DNA from: Closterium sp. Naga37s-1
Lineage: Eukaryota > Streptophyta > Zygnematophyceae > Desmidiales > Closteriaceae
Reading direction: 5' to 3'
NCBI GenBank assembly: GCA_947471745.1
Contig: CANJKZ010000008.1
Coordinates: 1,900,001 to 1,964,000, forward strand
DNA length: 64,000 nucleotides
The notes under the pieces: model-generated
What the model saw: only the letters and a program-made list of their open reading frames with translations
The model's database searches: none
What the model was told of the DNA's origin: nothing
Program-made: the position numbers and the translations under genes
Shown: positions 24,914 to 37,602 of the stretch, one piece after another
Position numbering within the stretch: position 1 is the stretch's first letter
Layout: each line of letters opens with the position of its first letter

Positions 24914-25025
24914 TGTCAAAATGAGAGAACAGCGGAATGGTTGACTAGCAGCAATGTGGAGTACAAGTATTAACCCTAATGGGTTGTACCCTCTATAGGC
25001 TACCCCACTACAGCCTAGAAAACAA
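24914..25025 (-). repeat. E0a 5' LTR, inner piece (interrupted by E1)
   Basis: This holds the first 112 bp (with the aacaa target copy) of an LTR that resumes at 55535-55551. Together they give 129 bp, the length of the E7 LTR, and the two pieces line up with it. Confidence 0.8.
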
Positions 25026-25155
25026 TCTTAGAGTATAGCGGAATGATTAGTTAGGTCAAAGGGGAGGGGGTACAAGGAGAGTGTCGAGTGAAATTATGTA
25101 CCCCCTAGCATGCAACTCACTACAGGCTAAATGACTATATAACATAACTTTGACA
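25026..25155 (-). repeat. 3' LTR of E1
   Basis: This is 130 bp ending (read on +) at tttgaca, followed by the polypurine tract cctatgggggtg on the minus strand. Its partner is 55400-55529: same length, about 5 differences by eye (about 4%). Confidence 0.88.
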
Positions 25156-27626
25156 CACCCCCATAGCCTAAGTGAGGGGCTGTAAAACGATCAAGACAAG
25201 CAAGTGGTCACAAGACCAATCAAGAGAAGAAACACAGTCAGCTCTGGGTGGATCACAATGTCACCACACAGTCCAAGCACAAGCAATCGGCCACAAGGCC
25301 AGTTCAAGAGTTCACAAGTACATATAAATGCAAGTACAAGCAACAAAAGGCAATACTACAGCAGTCGAGGGCCTGCCTCAACAAGGCCTAACTGCAGACA
25401 GAACATGTGGTGGTCACAAGGCAGAAGTGCCTTGGTGAAGATGGTTGCAGTGTTGGCCACTGAGGCCACAAAGTCCAAGCGTGCCTGACCGCGTCGCTGC
25501 AACTCTCGCAGGAGAAAATACCTGACGTCGATGTGCTTCACTCTGCTCTCCGGTCGAGGCTCTCGACACAGGAGAATCATGGCCTTGTTGTCAGCGAACA
25601 AGGTCGGTGCAGAGTGAGGCCGCTCACCAAGGTCGGTGAGTAAGAAAGTCAACCAGCAAAGCTCCTGCGCAGCCATGGCACCGGCGTAGATCTCAGCCTC
25701 AGCACTGGAGGTAGCCACAGACGATGGCCGAGTAGACCACCACGACACAGCTCCAGCACCCAAACTGAAGCAGTACCTTTGAGTCGAGCACTGAGTCTCC
25801 ACGTCGTCGGCGCAGGAAGAGTCGAAGTGACCGGTCAGCACAACTGGCTCTGTCCCTCCAAGCACAAGCTTCATGCCTGATGTAGTCGCCAGGTACTTCG
25901 CCACCCTCACAGCAGCCGTCCAGTGAACAGGACAGTGTCTCCCAGTCGCAACAAAGCGAGAAAGGACGCTGAGGGGAAAGGCGAGGTCTGGTCGAGTACA
26001 AGGCATCAGGTACATGAGGCAACCCACAAGCTCTGCGTAGGGACCACTGGACTCAAAGGGCTCGTCGGGAAAAGGGCAAGTGAGTCTGTGGTCGACGGCA
26101 AGAGGAGTGGGCTGTGTGGTGGAGAACTGAAACCCGAACCGCCGAAGGACCTGCTCCACCATGTGTGACTGAGTCAGTGTGATGGTGCGAGCGGCTCTGT
26201 CCGTGGTGATCTGCAGGCCAAGGTAGCGCTGCAGTTCACCAAGGTCAGTGCACGTGTGTCTCTTCTGCAGTTCGGACTTCACCTCAGCCAGAGCTGCCCT
26301 GTCTGCTGTAGCAAAGACCAAGTCGTCGACGTAGACAAGTATAAAGAAAGGAGTGGAGCCAGCGCGAACAAACAGCGACGGGTCGGCAGAGGAAGGACGG
26401 AACCCTAGGTCACGAAGCGTGGAGCGAAGAGTGTCGTGCCACTCACGGGGCGACTGGCGAAGACCGTAGACTGGTCGCCTCGGACTCCACTGGGTCCCAG
26501 GTGGGAAAGTGTCAGTGAAGCCCGGAGGACGTCGCAGCCAGATATCCTCGTGCAGACGGCCCTGAAGAAAGGCGGTGGAGAAGTCGAGGGAGTGCAACTC
26601 GTAGTCTCGCTGTGCTGCTACGTGAAGTAACACCCAAAGAGTAGTCATCTTCGGGGTCGGGGCGAAGGTCTGGAAGAAGTCAACCCCCTCGCGCTGACTG
26701 AAGCCCCTAGCCACGTAGGGCGCCTTGAACACAGGCGGTGATCCAGGCGGCTGCTTCACCTTGAAGAGCCACATGCCATCGACTACGTTCGCCCTGGGAG
26801 GGGGAATTGCGTCGACGTAAGTGCTTGTGGATCTCCAAGACGTCATCTCTGAGTCCATGGCCGCTTTCCACTGAGAGGCCCACTGCCCTGACACTGCCTC
26901 ATGGTACGTGCGAGGAGTCGGTATGTCAAGGGCGTCGGGGTCTCCCTCAGGGGAGAGCAGCATGGTATAGAGAGAGGGAGAAGCGGCTGCCAAGAACTCC
27001 ACCTCAAACTGCCTGTCCTCTAGGATGTCACAGCCAAGGGCAAACTCACCCCCGGCGGACAGAGGACGGGCAGGCGGAGCAGCCACCACACGCGTGGCGA
27101 AGTCAAGGCGGCGGGTGGAAGCAAAGTCAGCGACAGCGGCAGTAAGAGCCGAGACAGACGACGGAGAGGCACCAGGGTCGGTGACACAGGAGAGGCGAGA
27201 ACACGCGAGACAACAGGACGAGCAGCACGGTAGTAGTCAGTGATAGGGTGAGAGGAGACAGTGAGAGACGGCGCAGGAGGTGGCGGGAGAACAGACACAG
27301 GCGGAGCACGACGAGGACTAGAACGAAACAAGACAGTGCAGAGGTCGTCAAAAGGAGACGAGGGACGAGCACGCGGAGGACAACGAGCGGTCCAGTCGTG
27401 CAGGAGAACAGGAAGAGGCGACTGAGACTGAGGAGGAGAGAAAACAGCCGGAGCCAAGTCCGGAGGAGGAAAGGTAGGACCGTACGCGGTAGGAGGCTGG
27501 GAGTGGACAGAGGGAGAGGAGGGAAGACCAAGGGCCCGAAGGCCACTCACTGGTGGCAACAAATGCTGCAGAAGTGGCGGCTGCGGCGACTGCTGCTGCG
27601 GCTGCTGCTGCTGCTGCGGCTGCTGC

Positions 27627-27660
<34 letters not shown>

Positions 27661-27843
27661 GCTGGTCCAATCGCCGCAGCTCCTGCCTCTCCTGCTCCAA
27701 CCGCTCCTGCTCCTCACGCTCAGCCTGGCGAAGAGCCTGGAGACGCGTGTCGTAGCAGTGGGGAGGCGCAGTGGGCGCCACAGTAGTCGTGCCTTCAGCA
27801 CCAGTCTCCTCAGTATTAGCACCTCCAGTGCCAGCGCCTCCTG
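25156..27843 (-). mobile_element. Element E1, 3' segment: RT, RNase H and linker
   Basis: E1 is a Ty1/copia element spanning 25026-55529 on the minus strand, opened up by E2, E3 and E4(+E5). This segment holds RT and RNase H (about 27.0-25.36 kb; YVDDLVFATAD; KHIDVRYFLLRELQRRGQ) and the second half of the integrase-RT linker (27.84-27.1 kb). The linker includes a Gln/Glu-rich stretch, encoded by cag/ctg runs near 27.55-27.75 kb. The RT-RNase H region looks well preserved. Breaks in the whole of E1, apart from the insertions, are few to several. Confidence 0.88.
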
Positions 27844-28662
27844 TGTTGGTGCAACCCTACGGTTTGCGCTCGGCTTGTTGTCCGTGTGCGTGAATGTGTG
27901 TGTGTATGGAATGGTATGAGGGCATGGGATAATATATATTTCATGCTTATAATTGTGTGTGAATGTTGAGTCATGATGTCGAGTGTGTGTGTCGAGTCAA
28001 TAGCGAGTTATCGCTAGACGCGTGTTACGCGGTCGTTTGTGTCTCGCGCGCGGTTTCTATTTTGTCGTGCGCGGTTTCTATTTTGTCCTGTGTCGAACGT
28101 TCGGCGTGTCGCAGGTGTGTGCAGCAGACCCATCAAGAACTCAAGGATGAGTTTGTGATGAAGAGCCCGAGCCTTGGTGTCAAGCCTCAAGTGATTTCGA
28201 AGCTTGCCAAAAGGGTACACCTCAAGATATTGAAGATAGTTACATTACTTTGTGTAGTGTAACATTTCACTTGGTGTAGGCCCTAGTGAAGGGTAGTTTC
28301 GAGACCCTTCGTGGTTGGGGACAGTGTGGCACTGTTCCACATCACTGTACCTCGGCTCTTGGGGTTTGTAGGAGCTGGGAGTCATTCCCAACTCGTAACT
28401 CTTCCTATCTTGTGTTCTAAGACTATAGTGGCTGCCATAGTACCGTTCGTTCAAACCGACGCTGTGTCGTCAATTCTTCATCAAATCGTGCAATCTAAAT
28501 TGCTAATTGTAGACGACGTAAAGACGCTCCAGATCCAATTTGAATCAAGTCATTTGCAGCTGTGAGCAGAACGCTATCAACGTTTGAAGCCGCTGTGCAG
28601 AAATCCGTCTGTGCTCTCTATCTTTCGTTTTAGGCACATTCAAGCCTATTGTGACTATAACA
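27844..28662 (+). repeat. 5' LTR of E2
   Basis: This is 819 bp, tgttggtgc to ctataaca. It is nearly identical to 33507-34325. A long (gt)-rich stretch lies near its start. Confidence 0.95.
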
Positions 28663-31600
28663 AGTGGTATCAGAGCCCCTTGGAGCATTTTCGACAATGT
28701 CTGGACCTGAGGAAAGGGGTGGCAGAGGTGCTGGTGGCAGTGGAGAAGCTCAAGCTCAAGGCCAACCCCGTGATTCAGCCATGGCGCCCATGCAACCAAG
28801 TCTTGGCCCACCTAGGGATGAGCCTAGGGTGTTTGGGCTTGACAAGTTCAACGGTGACAACTTTGCTGAATGGTCCTTCAAGATGGAGAACATCTTTGAC
28901 CACTATGACCTGCTGGAGGTGATGGAAGGAACGGAGAAGCGCCCCGAGAACGACCCGGAGAAGAGCCCGTGGGTGCGGAAGAGCGCACAAGGCTATCTCT
29001 TACTTGGGCAAGCGTTGGGGAGCAGTCAGATCCGTCACATCAAGCCATTCCTGCGTGAACCAGAGAAAGGACCAAAGGCATGGGCTGCTCTCAAGGGTGT
29101 ACATGCTCCTGCAACAGCGGCGGTAGCGGTGGTGTTGGAACGGCAAATGGCGGCACTACGAATTGAAGAAGACGAAGCGGTTGAAGAAGGGGTGCAGAAA
29201 TTCTTCGACTTGTTGACGCGGCTTGAGGGAGCTGATTTGAACTACAGTGAGCTCCAAAAGAAGACCAAGTTGCTGGCCTTACTCCCAGAGTCATGGTCCT
29301 CGCTCATCATCAACCTTAATCGCGACTTGCCCCGCCTCTCGCTTGAAGACGTGAAGCGAGCTATCCTTCAAGAGGATTTCCGCCGCCGTGAGTTGGCGAG
29401 TGCGGATGGCGCTGGGGCAGCGAGCATCGGCCGTGGATATGGTCGAGGAAGAGGCAGAGGACGAGGGGGAGGAAGGTTTGGTGGCAGCAACTTCGGCGGA
29501 GGCCGCAGGAGTGGCGGTTACGGCAGCGACGACAAGAGCTACGGACGCGGTCGCGGCCGATTCGACGGCGAGTGTCACTATTGCCACAAGAGCGGACACA
29601 TGTGGCGCGACTGCTACAAACTCCCTGATGGTTGGACCCCTGCTCAAGGCCAAGAGGGTAGAGGAGCAGGAGGAGGGAGAGGACGAGGCCGTGGAGGCCG
29701 TGGCGGTCGCGGTGGCGGAGCTGCAAACATGAAGAGCGGAGACAACGACAAGGACCCGAGCGACGATCGATACCCGGGTCTATTCTACTTCGTGTCGACG
29801 CAAGTACCGGCTGGTCCAGAGAAGGATGAAGGCTTTGAGGAGCCAGCAGCTGTGGGGAAGGTGACCCTACACCCCCTGGACTATTGGGTGATTGATAGTG
29901 GCGCTACCTATAGCATGACACCTCGCCCGGACTTGCTCACCGAACTCGAACCGTCACCGGTGAAGCATGTCACATCGGCTTTGGGGCAGCGAGCAGAGGT
30001 GAAAGGCATGGGCAAGGCCATGTTCAAGGGTGCTGATGGGAAGATGGTGGGCCTCAAGAACGTGCTTTGGGTGCCCAGCCTTGCTGCAAACCTGATTTCC
30101 GTGCGGCGGTTGGCAAAGGCCGGCATGGACACGAACTCGAAGGGAGCCAAGACCTACACCGCAAGGCTTGGCGATCGAATTCTTTGGGACCTTCATGAGG
30201 ACAGGGATGTCTACAACGAGATGTGGCAGATCCCAGTGGTCCCTATGCCTAAGGAGAGGCAAGTGGCAGCAAGCATCAGCACCAAGGATGGAGCGGTGGG
30301 TAGCGACGATGGCGCGAACGGTCGCGCTAAGGAGAATGAGCTCAAGAAGAGCAAACCTGGAGGGACCAGCAAGTTCAGTGAACCTAAGGAGAGTGGTGCA
30401 GCAACCAAGGAGCAGCAAAAGGGTGAGGAGAACCCAGAGGCAGCAGCGGAGGAGGACTACGGAGAGAGTATGTGGGGCGCTATTGCGAGCGCGGCATTCT
30501 CCAATCCGACTTCGGCTACGGGGGAGTGTGATTGGCTCACCTTGCATCGGCGCATGGGGCATGTGGCCCTGCCCATCTTGCAGCAGCTAGTGAAGAATGA
30601 GATGGTTGCTGGCATACGTGTGAAGGGGGAGCCCGATGAGGTGCTTGGCTGCCCGACGTGCATTCAAGCCAAGTTCACCCGGTTTCCGTTCCCTAGTTCG
30701 GAGGCAACGGCAAAGGCACCGCTTGATGAGGTGGTGATGGACGTGGTGGGCCCCCTGAAGCTTGGAGCTGCTGGAGCTGAGTATTTTCTCACCATTGTCG
30801 ACGTCTACACCCGCATGACTTGGGTGTACGTGCTGGCCAAGAAGAGCGAAGTGGCTGAAACGTTGAAGACGGATTGGTTCCCGATGGTGGAGCGGCAACA
30901 AGACCGTCTAGTCAAGTCAATCCGCACCGATCGAGGGGGAGAGTTCCTGAGCAAGGAGTTTGGGTTGTGGCTGAAGAAGAATGGTATTTGGCACTCCCTC
31001 ACCATGCCATACTCCCCTGCAATGAACGGCATCGCCGAGCGAGCGAACCGCACAATCACGGAGGCGGCACGCGGGTTGCTCATTGAAGCCGGGCTACCCG
31101 ACTATTTCTGGCCTGATGCGGTGCGGAGCGCGTGTGTGGCCAAGAACAGAGCCTTGACTCATGTGGGAGCAGACAAATGGGTGCCCTATGTGGAGTGGCT
31201 AGGAAGGAAGCCAAAGGTGGATATGCTTCGGGTGTTCGGGTGCATGTGCATGGCGCTCGTGCCTAAGCATCTTCGGCACAACAAGCTTGGTGCCAAGGCG
31301 GTGTGGGCCGTGCACTTGGGCATGGCTCAAAACAGCAAGGGATGGCTTCTTTGGGACCCATTCACCAAGAAATTCTTGGTGAGCAGGGACTGCAAGTTCA
31401 TGGAGAACTTCATGTACAAGGATTGGAAGGCGGAGAATGAGGCGAAGATAGGCGTGCGGTTTGGGGAGGTGAAGAGTTCCGGTTTGGAGCATGTGGAGCT
31501 GCCTTTGGAGCTGAGCAGCGGCAGCACAACCACAAGGCAATCCTCCCTTGTGAATGGGGGAGAGGAGGCCAATGATGCAGAGGAAGAAGAGGAGGAGGTG

Positions 31601-33506
31601 CAGCAAGTGAGCGAGCGTGCACCGTCACTCCCTTCCCGTACTACGAGTGCTCCACGGATTCGAGCCACACCGCAGCAACGCCAAGGCCTTCAAGTCCCTG
31701 CAGCTGAGGAGGAAGGAAGGGGGAAGAGGAGAGTTCAACCCCCTAATAGGCTGACCTATGATGCGCCGGGAAAGCAGGGCAAGACAGCCCTGGCCGGAGC
31801 GGCAATGATGGTCGGAGACGACGAGGAGAGTGACTACGAGGAGTGTGCCTTCGCGTTCTTCTCTCCGGTGGAGATGCCGGGAGAACCAGCAACTCTCAAG
31901 GAGGCTTTGGAGAGTAGTGATGCTGAGGAGTGGAAGAAGGCCATGGAGAGTGAGCTGAAGAGCATCGAGGAGAATGACACGTTTGAATTGGTGGAGCTAC
32001 CGGAGGGGCGTACGGCGATAACGTCCAAGTGGCTCTTCAAAATCAAGTCGGATGCCGACGGCAAGATCGAGCGCTACAAGTCTAGGCTTGTAGCCAAGGG
32101 GTACCAGCAGAAGGAGAAGGTGGACTTCAAGGAGCTGTTTGCCCCTGTGGTGAAGCCGACGACGCTGCGAACCCTATTCGCGGGAGCCGCCATCAAAGGA
32201 TGGGTAGTAAAGCAAATGGACATCGTAACGGCATTCCTTAACGGCATCCTTGAGGAGGAGATTTTTATGGCGCAGCCAGAGGGGTTTGATGATGGTAGTG
32301 GCAGAGTGTAGAAGCTGAAGAAGGCTCTCTATGGGCTGAAGCAGGCCCCTAGGCAATGGTACATGAGCTGCGCGAAGTGTTGGAGGGGATCGGCTTCACT
32401 CCCTCAACGGCCGATCACTCCTTGTTCATGCTTGGCGAGGGGGAGCAGAGGAGTTTCATGGTGGTTTATGTGGATGACATCCTCATTTTCTCACCCTCTT
32501 CTGACCTTGTGAAGGAGGTGATGCTGAAGCTTCAAGACAAGTTCAAGTGCAAGGCCCTTGGTGACGTGAGCTTCTACCTTGGGCTCCACATCGAACGAGA
32601 TGTGGAGAAGCGGTGCATGCGGGTGCATCAACGAAAGTACCTGGAGGCATTGGCTGCCAACTTTGGGCAGAGTGAAGGCCATGTGGCTACACCCTTTCCC
32701 TCTGGGTTCAAGTGTGTGAAGGGACCAGAGGAGGAGAGCGTTGGTGAAGAGGAGAGGCGCCGATTTCACTCGTTGGTGGGCAGCCTCATGTATGCGGCGG
32801 TAAACACCCGACCGGACGTCGCGTTTGCTACCGGGCAGCTGGCTAGGGTTGTGCAATGCCCTAATGAGGAGCAGGTAGCAGCTGGAATGAGGGTGGCCAA
32901 GTATCTTGGCCAAACACCGACCGTTGGGCTGCAATACTCGGCGGCGGCACAAAGGCGCCAAAAGGGCGCGGATGGTGTTGAACCCGGGCGTTTGTTCCTC
33001 ACCGGCTACTCGGATGCTTCATATGCATCAGAACCAGAGGACATGACAAGTGTGGGAGGCTTCATATGCTGTGTTGGTGGAGGCCCAACTGCTTGGGAGA
33101 GCAAGAAGCAGGTTGACCAAGCTTTGAGCTCGGTGGAGTCCGAGTACATGGCACTCTTCCGTGCCGTACGGGAGATTGTGTGGCAGCGGCGTTTGTTGGC
33201 TGAATTGGGGGAGGAGCAGCAAGGACCTACCCCACTGTACTGTGACAGCCAGGGTGCCATTGCTCTTGCTAAGAACCCTGTGTTGCATGGACTCACGAAG
33301 CACATGAGGGTGAAGTGGCATTGGACGAGGAGCATGGTAACCGCGGGTGAAGTTGAGTTGCGCTACGTGAAGACCACGGGGCAGCCGGCTGACATGATGA
33401 CCAAGAGGCTGGTGGAGCAGCAGCATTGGAAGTGTTGCAAGCTGGCTGGGATGGCTCTGAACTGAGAGAGCAACATATCCTAAGGCCAACAATCCGAGGG
33501 GGAGTT

Positions 33507-34325
33507 TGTTGGTGCAACCCTACGGTTTGCGCTCGGCTTGTTGTCCGTGTGCGTGAATGTGTGTGTGTATGGAATGGTATGAGGGCATGGGATAATATAT
33601 ATTTCATGCTTATAATTGTGTGTGAATGTTGAGTCATGATGTCGAGTGTGTGTGTCGAGTCAATAGCGAGTTATCGCTAGACGCGTGTTACGCGGTCGTT
33701 TGTGTCTCGCGCGCGGTTTCTATTTTGTCGTGCGCGGTTTCTATTTTGTCCTGTGTCGAACGTTCGGCGTGTCGCAGGTGTGTGCAGCAGACCCATCAAG
33801 AACTCAAGGATGAGTTTGTGATGAAGAGCCCGAGCCTTGGTGTCAAGCCTCAAGTGATTTCGAAGCTTGCCAAAAGGGTACACCTCAAGATATTGAAGAT
33901 AGTTACATTACTTTGTGTAGTGTAACATTTCACTTGGTGTAGGCCCTAGTGAAGGGTAGTTTCGAGACCCTTCGTGGTTGGGGACAGTGTGGCACTGTTC
34001 CACATCACTGTACCTCGGCTCTTGGGGTTTGTAGGAGCTGGGAGTCATTCCCAACTCGTAACTCTTCCTATCTTGTGTTCTAAGACTATAGTGGCTGCCA
34101 TAGTACCGTTCGTTCAAACCGACGCTGTGTCGTCAATTCTTCATCAAATTGTGCAATCTAAATTGCTAATTGTAGACGACGTAAAGAAGCTCCAGATCCA
34201 ATTTGAATCAAGTCATTTGCAGCTGTGAGCAGAACGCTATCAACGTTTGAAGCCGCTGTGCAGAAATCCGTCTGTGCTCTCTATCTTTCGTTTTAGGCAC
34301 ATTCAAGCCTATTGTGACTATAACA
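33507..34325 (+). repeat. 3' LTR of E2
   Basis: This is 819 bp, preceded by the polypurine tract and followed by the tcctg target copy. Confidence 0.95.
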
Positions 34326-35923
34326 TCCTGTACCAGCACCCCCAGAACTAGCGCCTCCAGCTCCAGCACCCCTAGGACTAGCACCACCAGTGCCAGCACC
34401 TCCAGCTCCAGCACCCCCAGAACTAGCACCTCCAGTACCAGCACCACCAGCTCCAGCACCCTTAGAACTAGCTCCAATACCAGCACCTCCAGCTCCAGCA
34501 CGCCTCGAACGAGCACCCCCAGACCGGGTGCCTCCAGTGGCATCACCTCCAGCTCCAACAACACCTGGGTCCACAGTAATATGTCGCAGAAGTGCCGAAG
34601 GCTGCTGAGGGGACTGTGAGGAGGACTGCGGGGAGGGAGACGCTACCTGATGCGCGACCGAGGGTAGAGGGGTAGCGTGAGACACAACTGACGGGGCAGG
34701 ACCAGCAGGGGGCGGGGGTACCGGAGGAGCGGGAGCAGGAGGAGGAGAGGGTGCGAGGAAAAGAGGAGGAGGGGGGGGCGGGAGACCTCGGCAGGGGTAC
34801 CGGGTGTAGTAGGACACGGACTCGTCAAACCGGACGTCACGGGAGTCGAGGAAACGGTGGAGGGGCGGGTGGTAAAACGAAAAGTCAGGAGAGTCCACCG
34901 GGAAACCAAGGAAGACACAGGGGATGGCGCGAGCCGAGAGCTTATCCGCAGAGGTGTCGCGGACAAGCGCAAGGCAGCCCCAGACGTGAAACTCCGACGC
35001 AACACCAGGTGACCCGGTCCAAAGACTGGTCGGTGAATTTCCTGGTCGTGAGACACGAGGCCAGAGGTTCAGCTGGTTGGCGGCGTAGCGAACCGCGTAG
35101 GGCCACAGAAAATGGGGCGCATGGGCATGGATCATGGAGGTGCGGGCGATCTCCATGACCAAGCCAATGCGGCGCTCAGCAACCCCATTCTTCTGTGAGG
35201 ACTCCGGAAGCGTCCAGGACTGTGTGACGCCCTGCTCGCCGCAGAACCCGGCAAGTACGTTGGAGCAGATTTCACCCCCACGGTCAGAGTGGAGAGAACG
35301 GACACGACTACCACGAGTGCCCTCAGTGACCAGAAGCCACCAGATCAGCGTAGAAGTCACCTCGGACTTCTTCGCGATAGGAAACACCGTGGTGTACCTA
35401 GAGAAGTCGTCAACGACCATGAGGAAGTAGCGCTCCCGCTCGGGCACAAGACGAGGGGCAGGGCCCCAGACGTCCAAGTGGAGTGTCTGGAAGGGAGCGG
35501 TGGCCGGACGAAGGGAGGAGAAGTGAGGGGTGGCGCGCAGCCGACCCTCGACGCAAGGAGTGCACGGCGGCGCAGGCAAACGGGGGAGCGACTCAAAGAC
35601 TCGCGGGAGACCTGAGACGAGACGCTGGTTGGCCATACTACGGAGGCGTGGTAGGGACGGGTGACCTAGACGGTGGTGCCACAAGACTGTCGGGTGAGAG
35701 AGAGTGACCGACAAGAGCAAGACGCAGCAACCACACCGGACACAGCAACCTGACCGGACACAGCAACTTGAGGGGACGCAGTAACCTGACCGGACTCTGC
35801 TACCTTGGGGGACGCAGTGTGCAGAACGAAGAGACCTGAGTGGGGCTCCCAGGTGAACGTGGCAAGAAGTGCCCCAGTGGAAGCGTCCGTACAGATCGTC
35901 GTCCTCCCGTGCGCAGGAAAAGT
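34326..35923 (-). mobile_element. Element E1, middle segment: linker, integrase, protease end
   Basis: On the minus strand from 35923 this holds the protease C-terminal part, the LWHHRLGHPS zinc-binding block (about 35.7 kb), the integrase core (35.6-34.85 kb; LHSDRGGE; KNGVAERRIGLVMEIARTS), the FDESVSYYTRYP block and a Pro- then Gly/Ala-rich linker (34.8-34.33 kb). It lies between the E2 and E3 insertions. The integrase frame is long and well preserved. Confidence 0.88.
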
Positions 35924-36174
35924 TGTCAAAGTTATATTTAAGATATATCCTGCTTGCTGTAGTTACTGTAGTTATTGTTCTTTGCTGTTGGTGGTGCACC
36001 TCTTGCTTGTGTTTCTCGACTATATCTTGTATGCTTTGCTTTAGTGAAGCCAAAACTTGTTTGGTCAATTTCTATCGACACTCCCTTGGCCTTGACCTCG
36101 ACAATAGCTTGGCCTAGGCTACTAAGCTTAGGCCCTCCTTAAATCCGGTTACCAGTTAAGATCGCATCGTAACA
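35924..36174 (+). repeat. 5' LTR of E3
   Basis: This is 251 bp, tgtcaaag to cgtaaca, followed directly by tggtatagagcc. Confidence 0.94.
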
Positions 36175-36284
36175 TGGTATAGAGCCAGTCGATTCTCACA
36201 TGGGCCCACCGCCCCGCGCTCCGTTAGCCCGTCGCCCCGTGCTCCGTCGCCCCATTCGTATCGTAACGCGGCTCCCCACGGGCC

Positions 36285-36500
36285 CCATTCTCGCGCTAGC
36301 CTAAGGACCCCCCGCGGGCCCCGTTCTCGCGCTAGCTAAGGGCCCGCGCGGGCCCCGTTCTCGTGCTAGTTAAGGGCCCGCGCGGGCCCCGTTCTCGCGC
36401 TAGTTAAGGGCCCGCGCGGGCCCCGATCTTGTGCTAGTTAAGGGCCCCCTGCGGGCCCCGTTCTTGCGCTAGTTAAGGACCCCCGCGGGCCCTCGTTCTC
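36285..36500. repeat. 34-bp palindrome-bearing array in the E3 leader
   Basis: These are about six copies of a 34-bp unit containing gctagttaa followed by the perfect 16-bp palindrome gggcccgcgcgggccc and cgttct. Each unit would fold into a GC-rich hairpin in RNA. It starts about 110 bp after the primer-binding site. Confidence 0.88.
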
Positions 36501-37025
36501 GTTGATCCGGACCCGCGCGGGCCCCGCCGTCGCGTCGCGCCACCCGTTACGTCCCCCCGTTCCGCTCGCCGCAACCCGCACCCTGCCCGTCGCCTGTACG
36601 CCACCCGCACCCCACCCGTCGCCCGTACCCCACTCGAACCCCGCCCTGCTTCCCGTCGCCCCGGAGCACCGTAGCCCGCTGCCACTCTGCCCGTCGCATT
36701 ACCCGCGCCCCATGCCCGTCACCCCCCCAGTCGCGGCTGTTCGCGTGTGCAGCGGCGGTCGCTGTGGGGGGGAGAGGGAAAAGGGGAAGGGAGTGGCAAC
36801 GGAACGCTGTGGGGGGGAGAGGGAAAGGGGGAAGGGAGTGGCGGCGGAATGTTGTGGGGGAGAGAGGAAAAGGGGGAAGGGAGTGGCGGCGGAAAACCAG
36901 CGATCACCGCCAGAGCACCGGCGATCGCACGAGCGCTTGCGCGCCTCCTACCGTCAGATCCCGCCCAGCCTGTAGCCCTTCTCCAGCTCGTCCCACCCGT
37001 CGCGCCCCATCAGCACCAGGCACCA

Positions 37026-37600
37026 GGCACCAGGGCCAGCCGCCAGCACCAGCACCAGCACCAGGGCCAGCCGCCAGCACCAGCACCAGCACCAGGGCCA
37101 GCCGCCAGCACCAGCACCAGCTCCAGGGCCAGCCGCCAGCACCAGCACCAGCTCCAGGGCCAGCCGCCAGCACCAGCACCAGCTCCAGGGCCAGCCGCCA
37201 GCACCAGCACCAGCTCCAGGGCCAGCCGCCAGCACCAGCACCAGCACCAGGGCCAGCCGCCAGCACCAGCACCAGCTCCAGGGCCAGCCGCCAGCACCAG
37301 CAACAGCTCCAGGGCCAGCCGCCAGCACCAGCACCAGCACCAGGGCCAGCCGCCAGCACCAGCACCAGCACCAGGGCCAGCCGCCAGCACCAGCACCAGC
37401 TCCAGGGCCAGCCGCCAGCACCAGCTCCAGGGCCAGCCGCCAGCACCAGCACCAGCTCCAGGGCCAGCCGCCAGCACCAGCACCAGCTCCAGGGCCAGCC
37501 GCCAGCACCAGCACCAGCACCAGGGCCAGCCGCCAGCACCAGCACCAGCTCCAGGGCCAGCCGCCAGCACCAGCACCAGCTCCAGGGCCAGCCGCCAGCA
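37026..37600. repeat. 31-bp tandem array in E3
   Basis: These are about 18 copies of a 31-bp unit (ccgccagcaccagcacc + agctccagggccag), with ctcc/cacc variants and one shorter unit. Because 31 is not a multiple of 3, one frame reads each unit in all three phases. The predicted peptide then repeats every 31 residues (PAASTS / SRASRQHQHQ / GQPPAPAPAP). No stop occurs in any forward phase of the unit. Confidence 0.93.
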
Positions 37601-37602
37601 CG

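Larger units (their letters stand above)
23136..25025 (-). mobile_element. Element E0a: 5' portion of a Ty1/copia element (truncated fossil)
   Basis: On the minus strand there is part of the 5' LTR (25025-24914; the rest is at 55535-55551), a tggtatca primer-binding site (24906-24913), a GC-rich repeat leader (24.9-24.05 kb), gag starting MATITVLAVDADERP (24.03-23.6 kb), an LSPQQLREW motif (about 23.49 kb) and a protease start (FTLDSGASRCFFRD, about 23.37 kb). It ends about 23136. The following sequence is gag again and belongs to X, so a rearrangement joint lies here. Confidence 0.7.
27844..34325 (+). mobile_element. Element E2: near-whole, very young Ty1/copia element inserted in E1
   Basis: This 6482-bp element is flanked by the duplication tcctg (27839-27843 and 34326-34330). 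It has 819-bp LTRs, a primer-binding site tggtatcagagc (28665-28676), a polypurine tract gagggggag before the 3' LTR, and a coding region starting at 28697 (MSGPEERG). Order: gag (28.7-29.5 kb), a classic zinc knuckle C-X2-C-X4-H-X4-C (about 29.57 kb), protease (DSGAT, about 29.9 kb), integrase (30.5-31.4 kb), RT (31.9-32.6 kb, YVDDILIFS) and RNase H (32.95-33.45 kb). It looks nearly whole, with one or two breaks. The LTRs show only about two differences. Confidence 0.96.

Noticed and set aside
20652-25025. E0a and X read as one element with duplicated gag-protease
   Set aside because: The LTR at the 5' end (E0a type) and the one at 11572 (X type) differ in subfamily, and their flanking bases do not match. 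Two elements joined at about 23135 fit better.
24914-25155. Two LTR-like sequences side by side read as a tandem or compound LTR
   Set aside because: They belong to different subfamilies. The first resumes at 55535 with the aacaa duplication, so the second is the end of an inserted element.
27550-27760. Poly-Ala/Gln/Leu frames over ctg/cag runs near 27.6 kb as a separate gene
   Set aside because: This is the Gln-rich linker of E1's polyprotein read in other frames.
37026-37600. CRISPR-like regular array
   Set aside because: There are no unique spacers: whole units repeat head to tail, within a eukaryotic LTR element.
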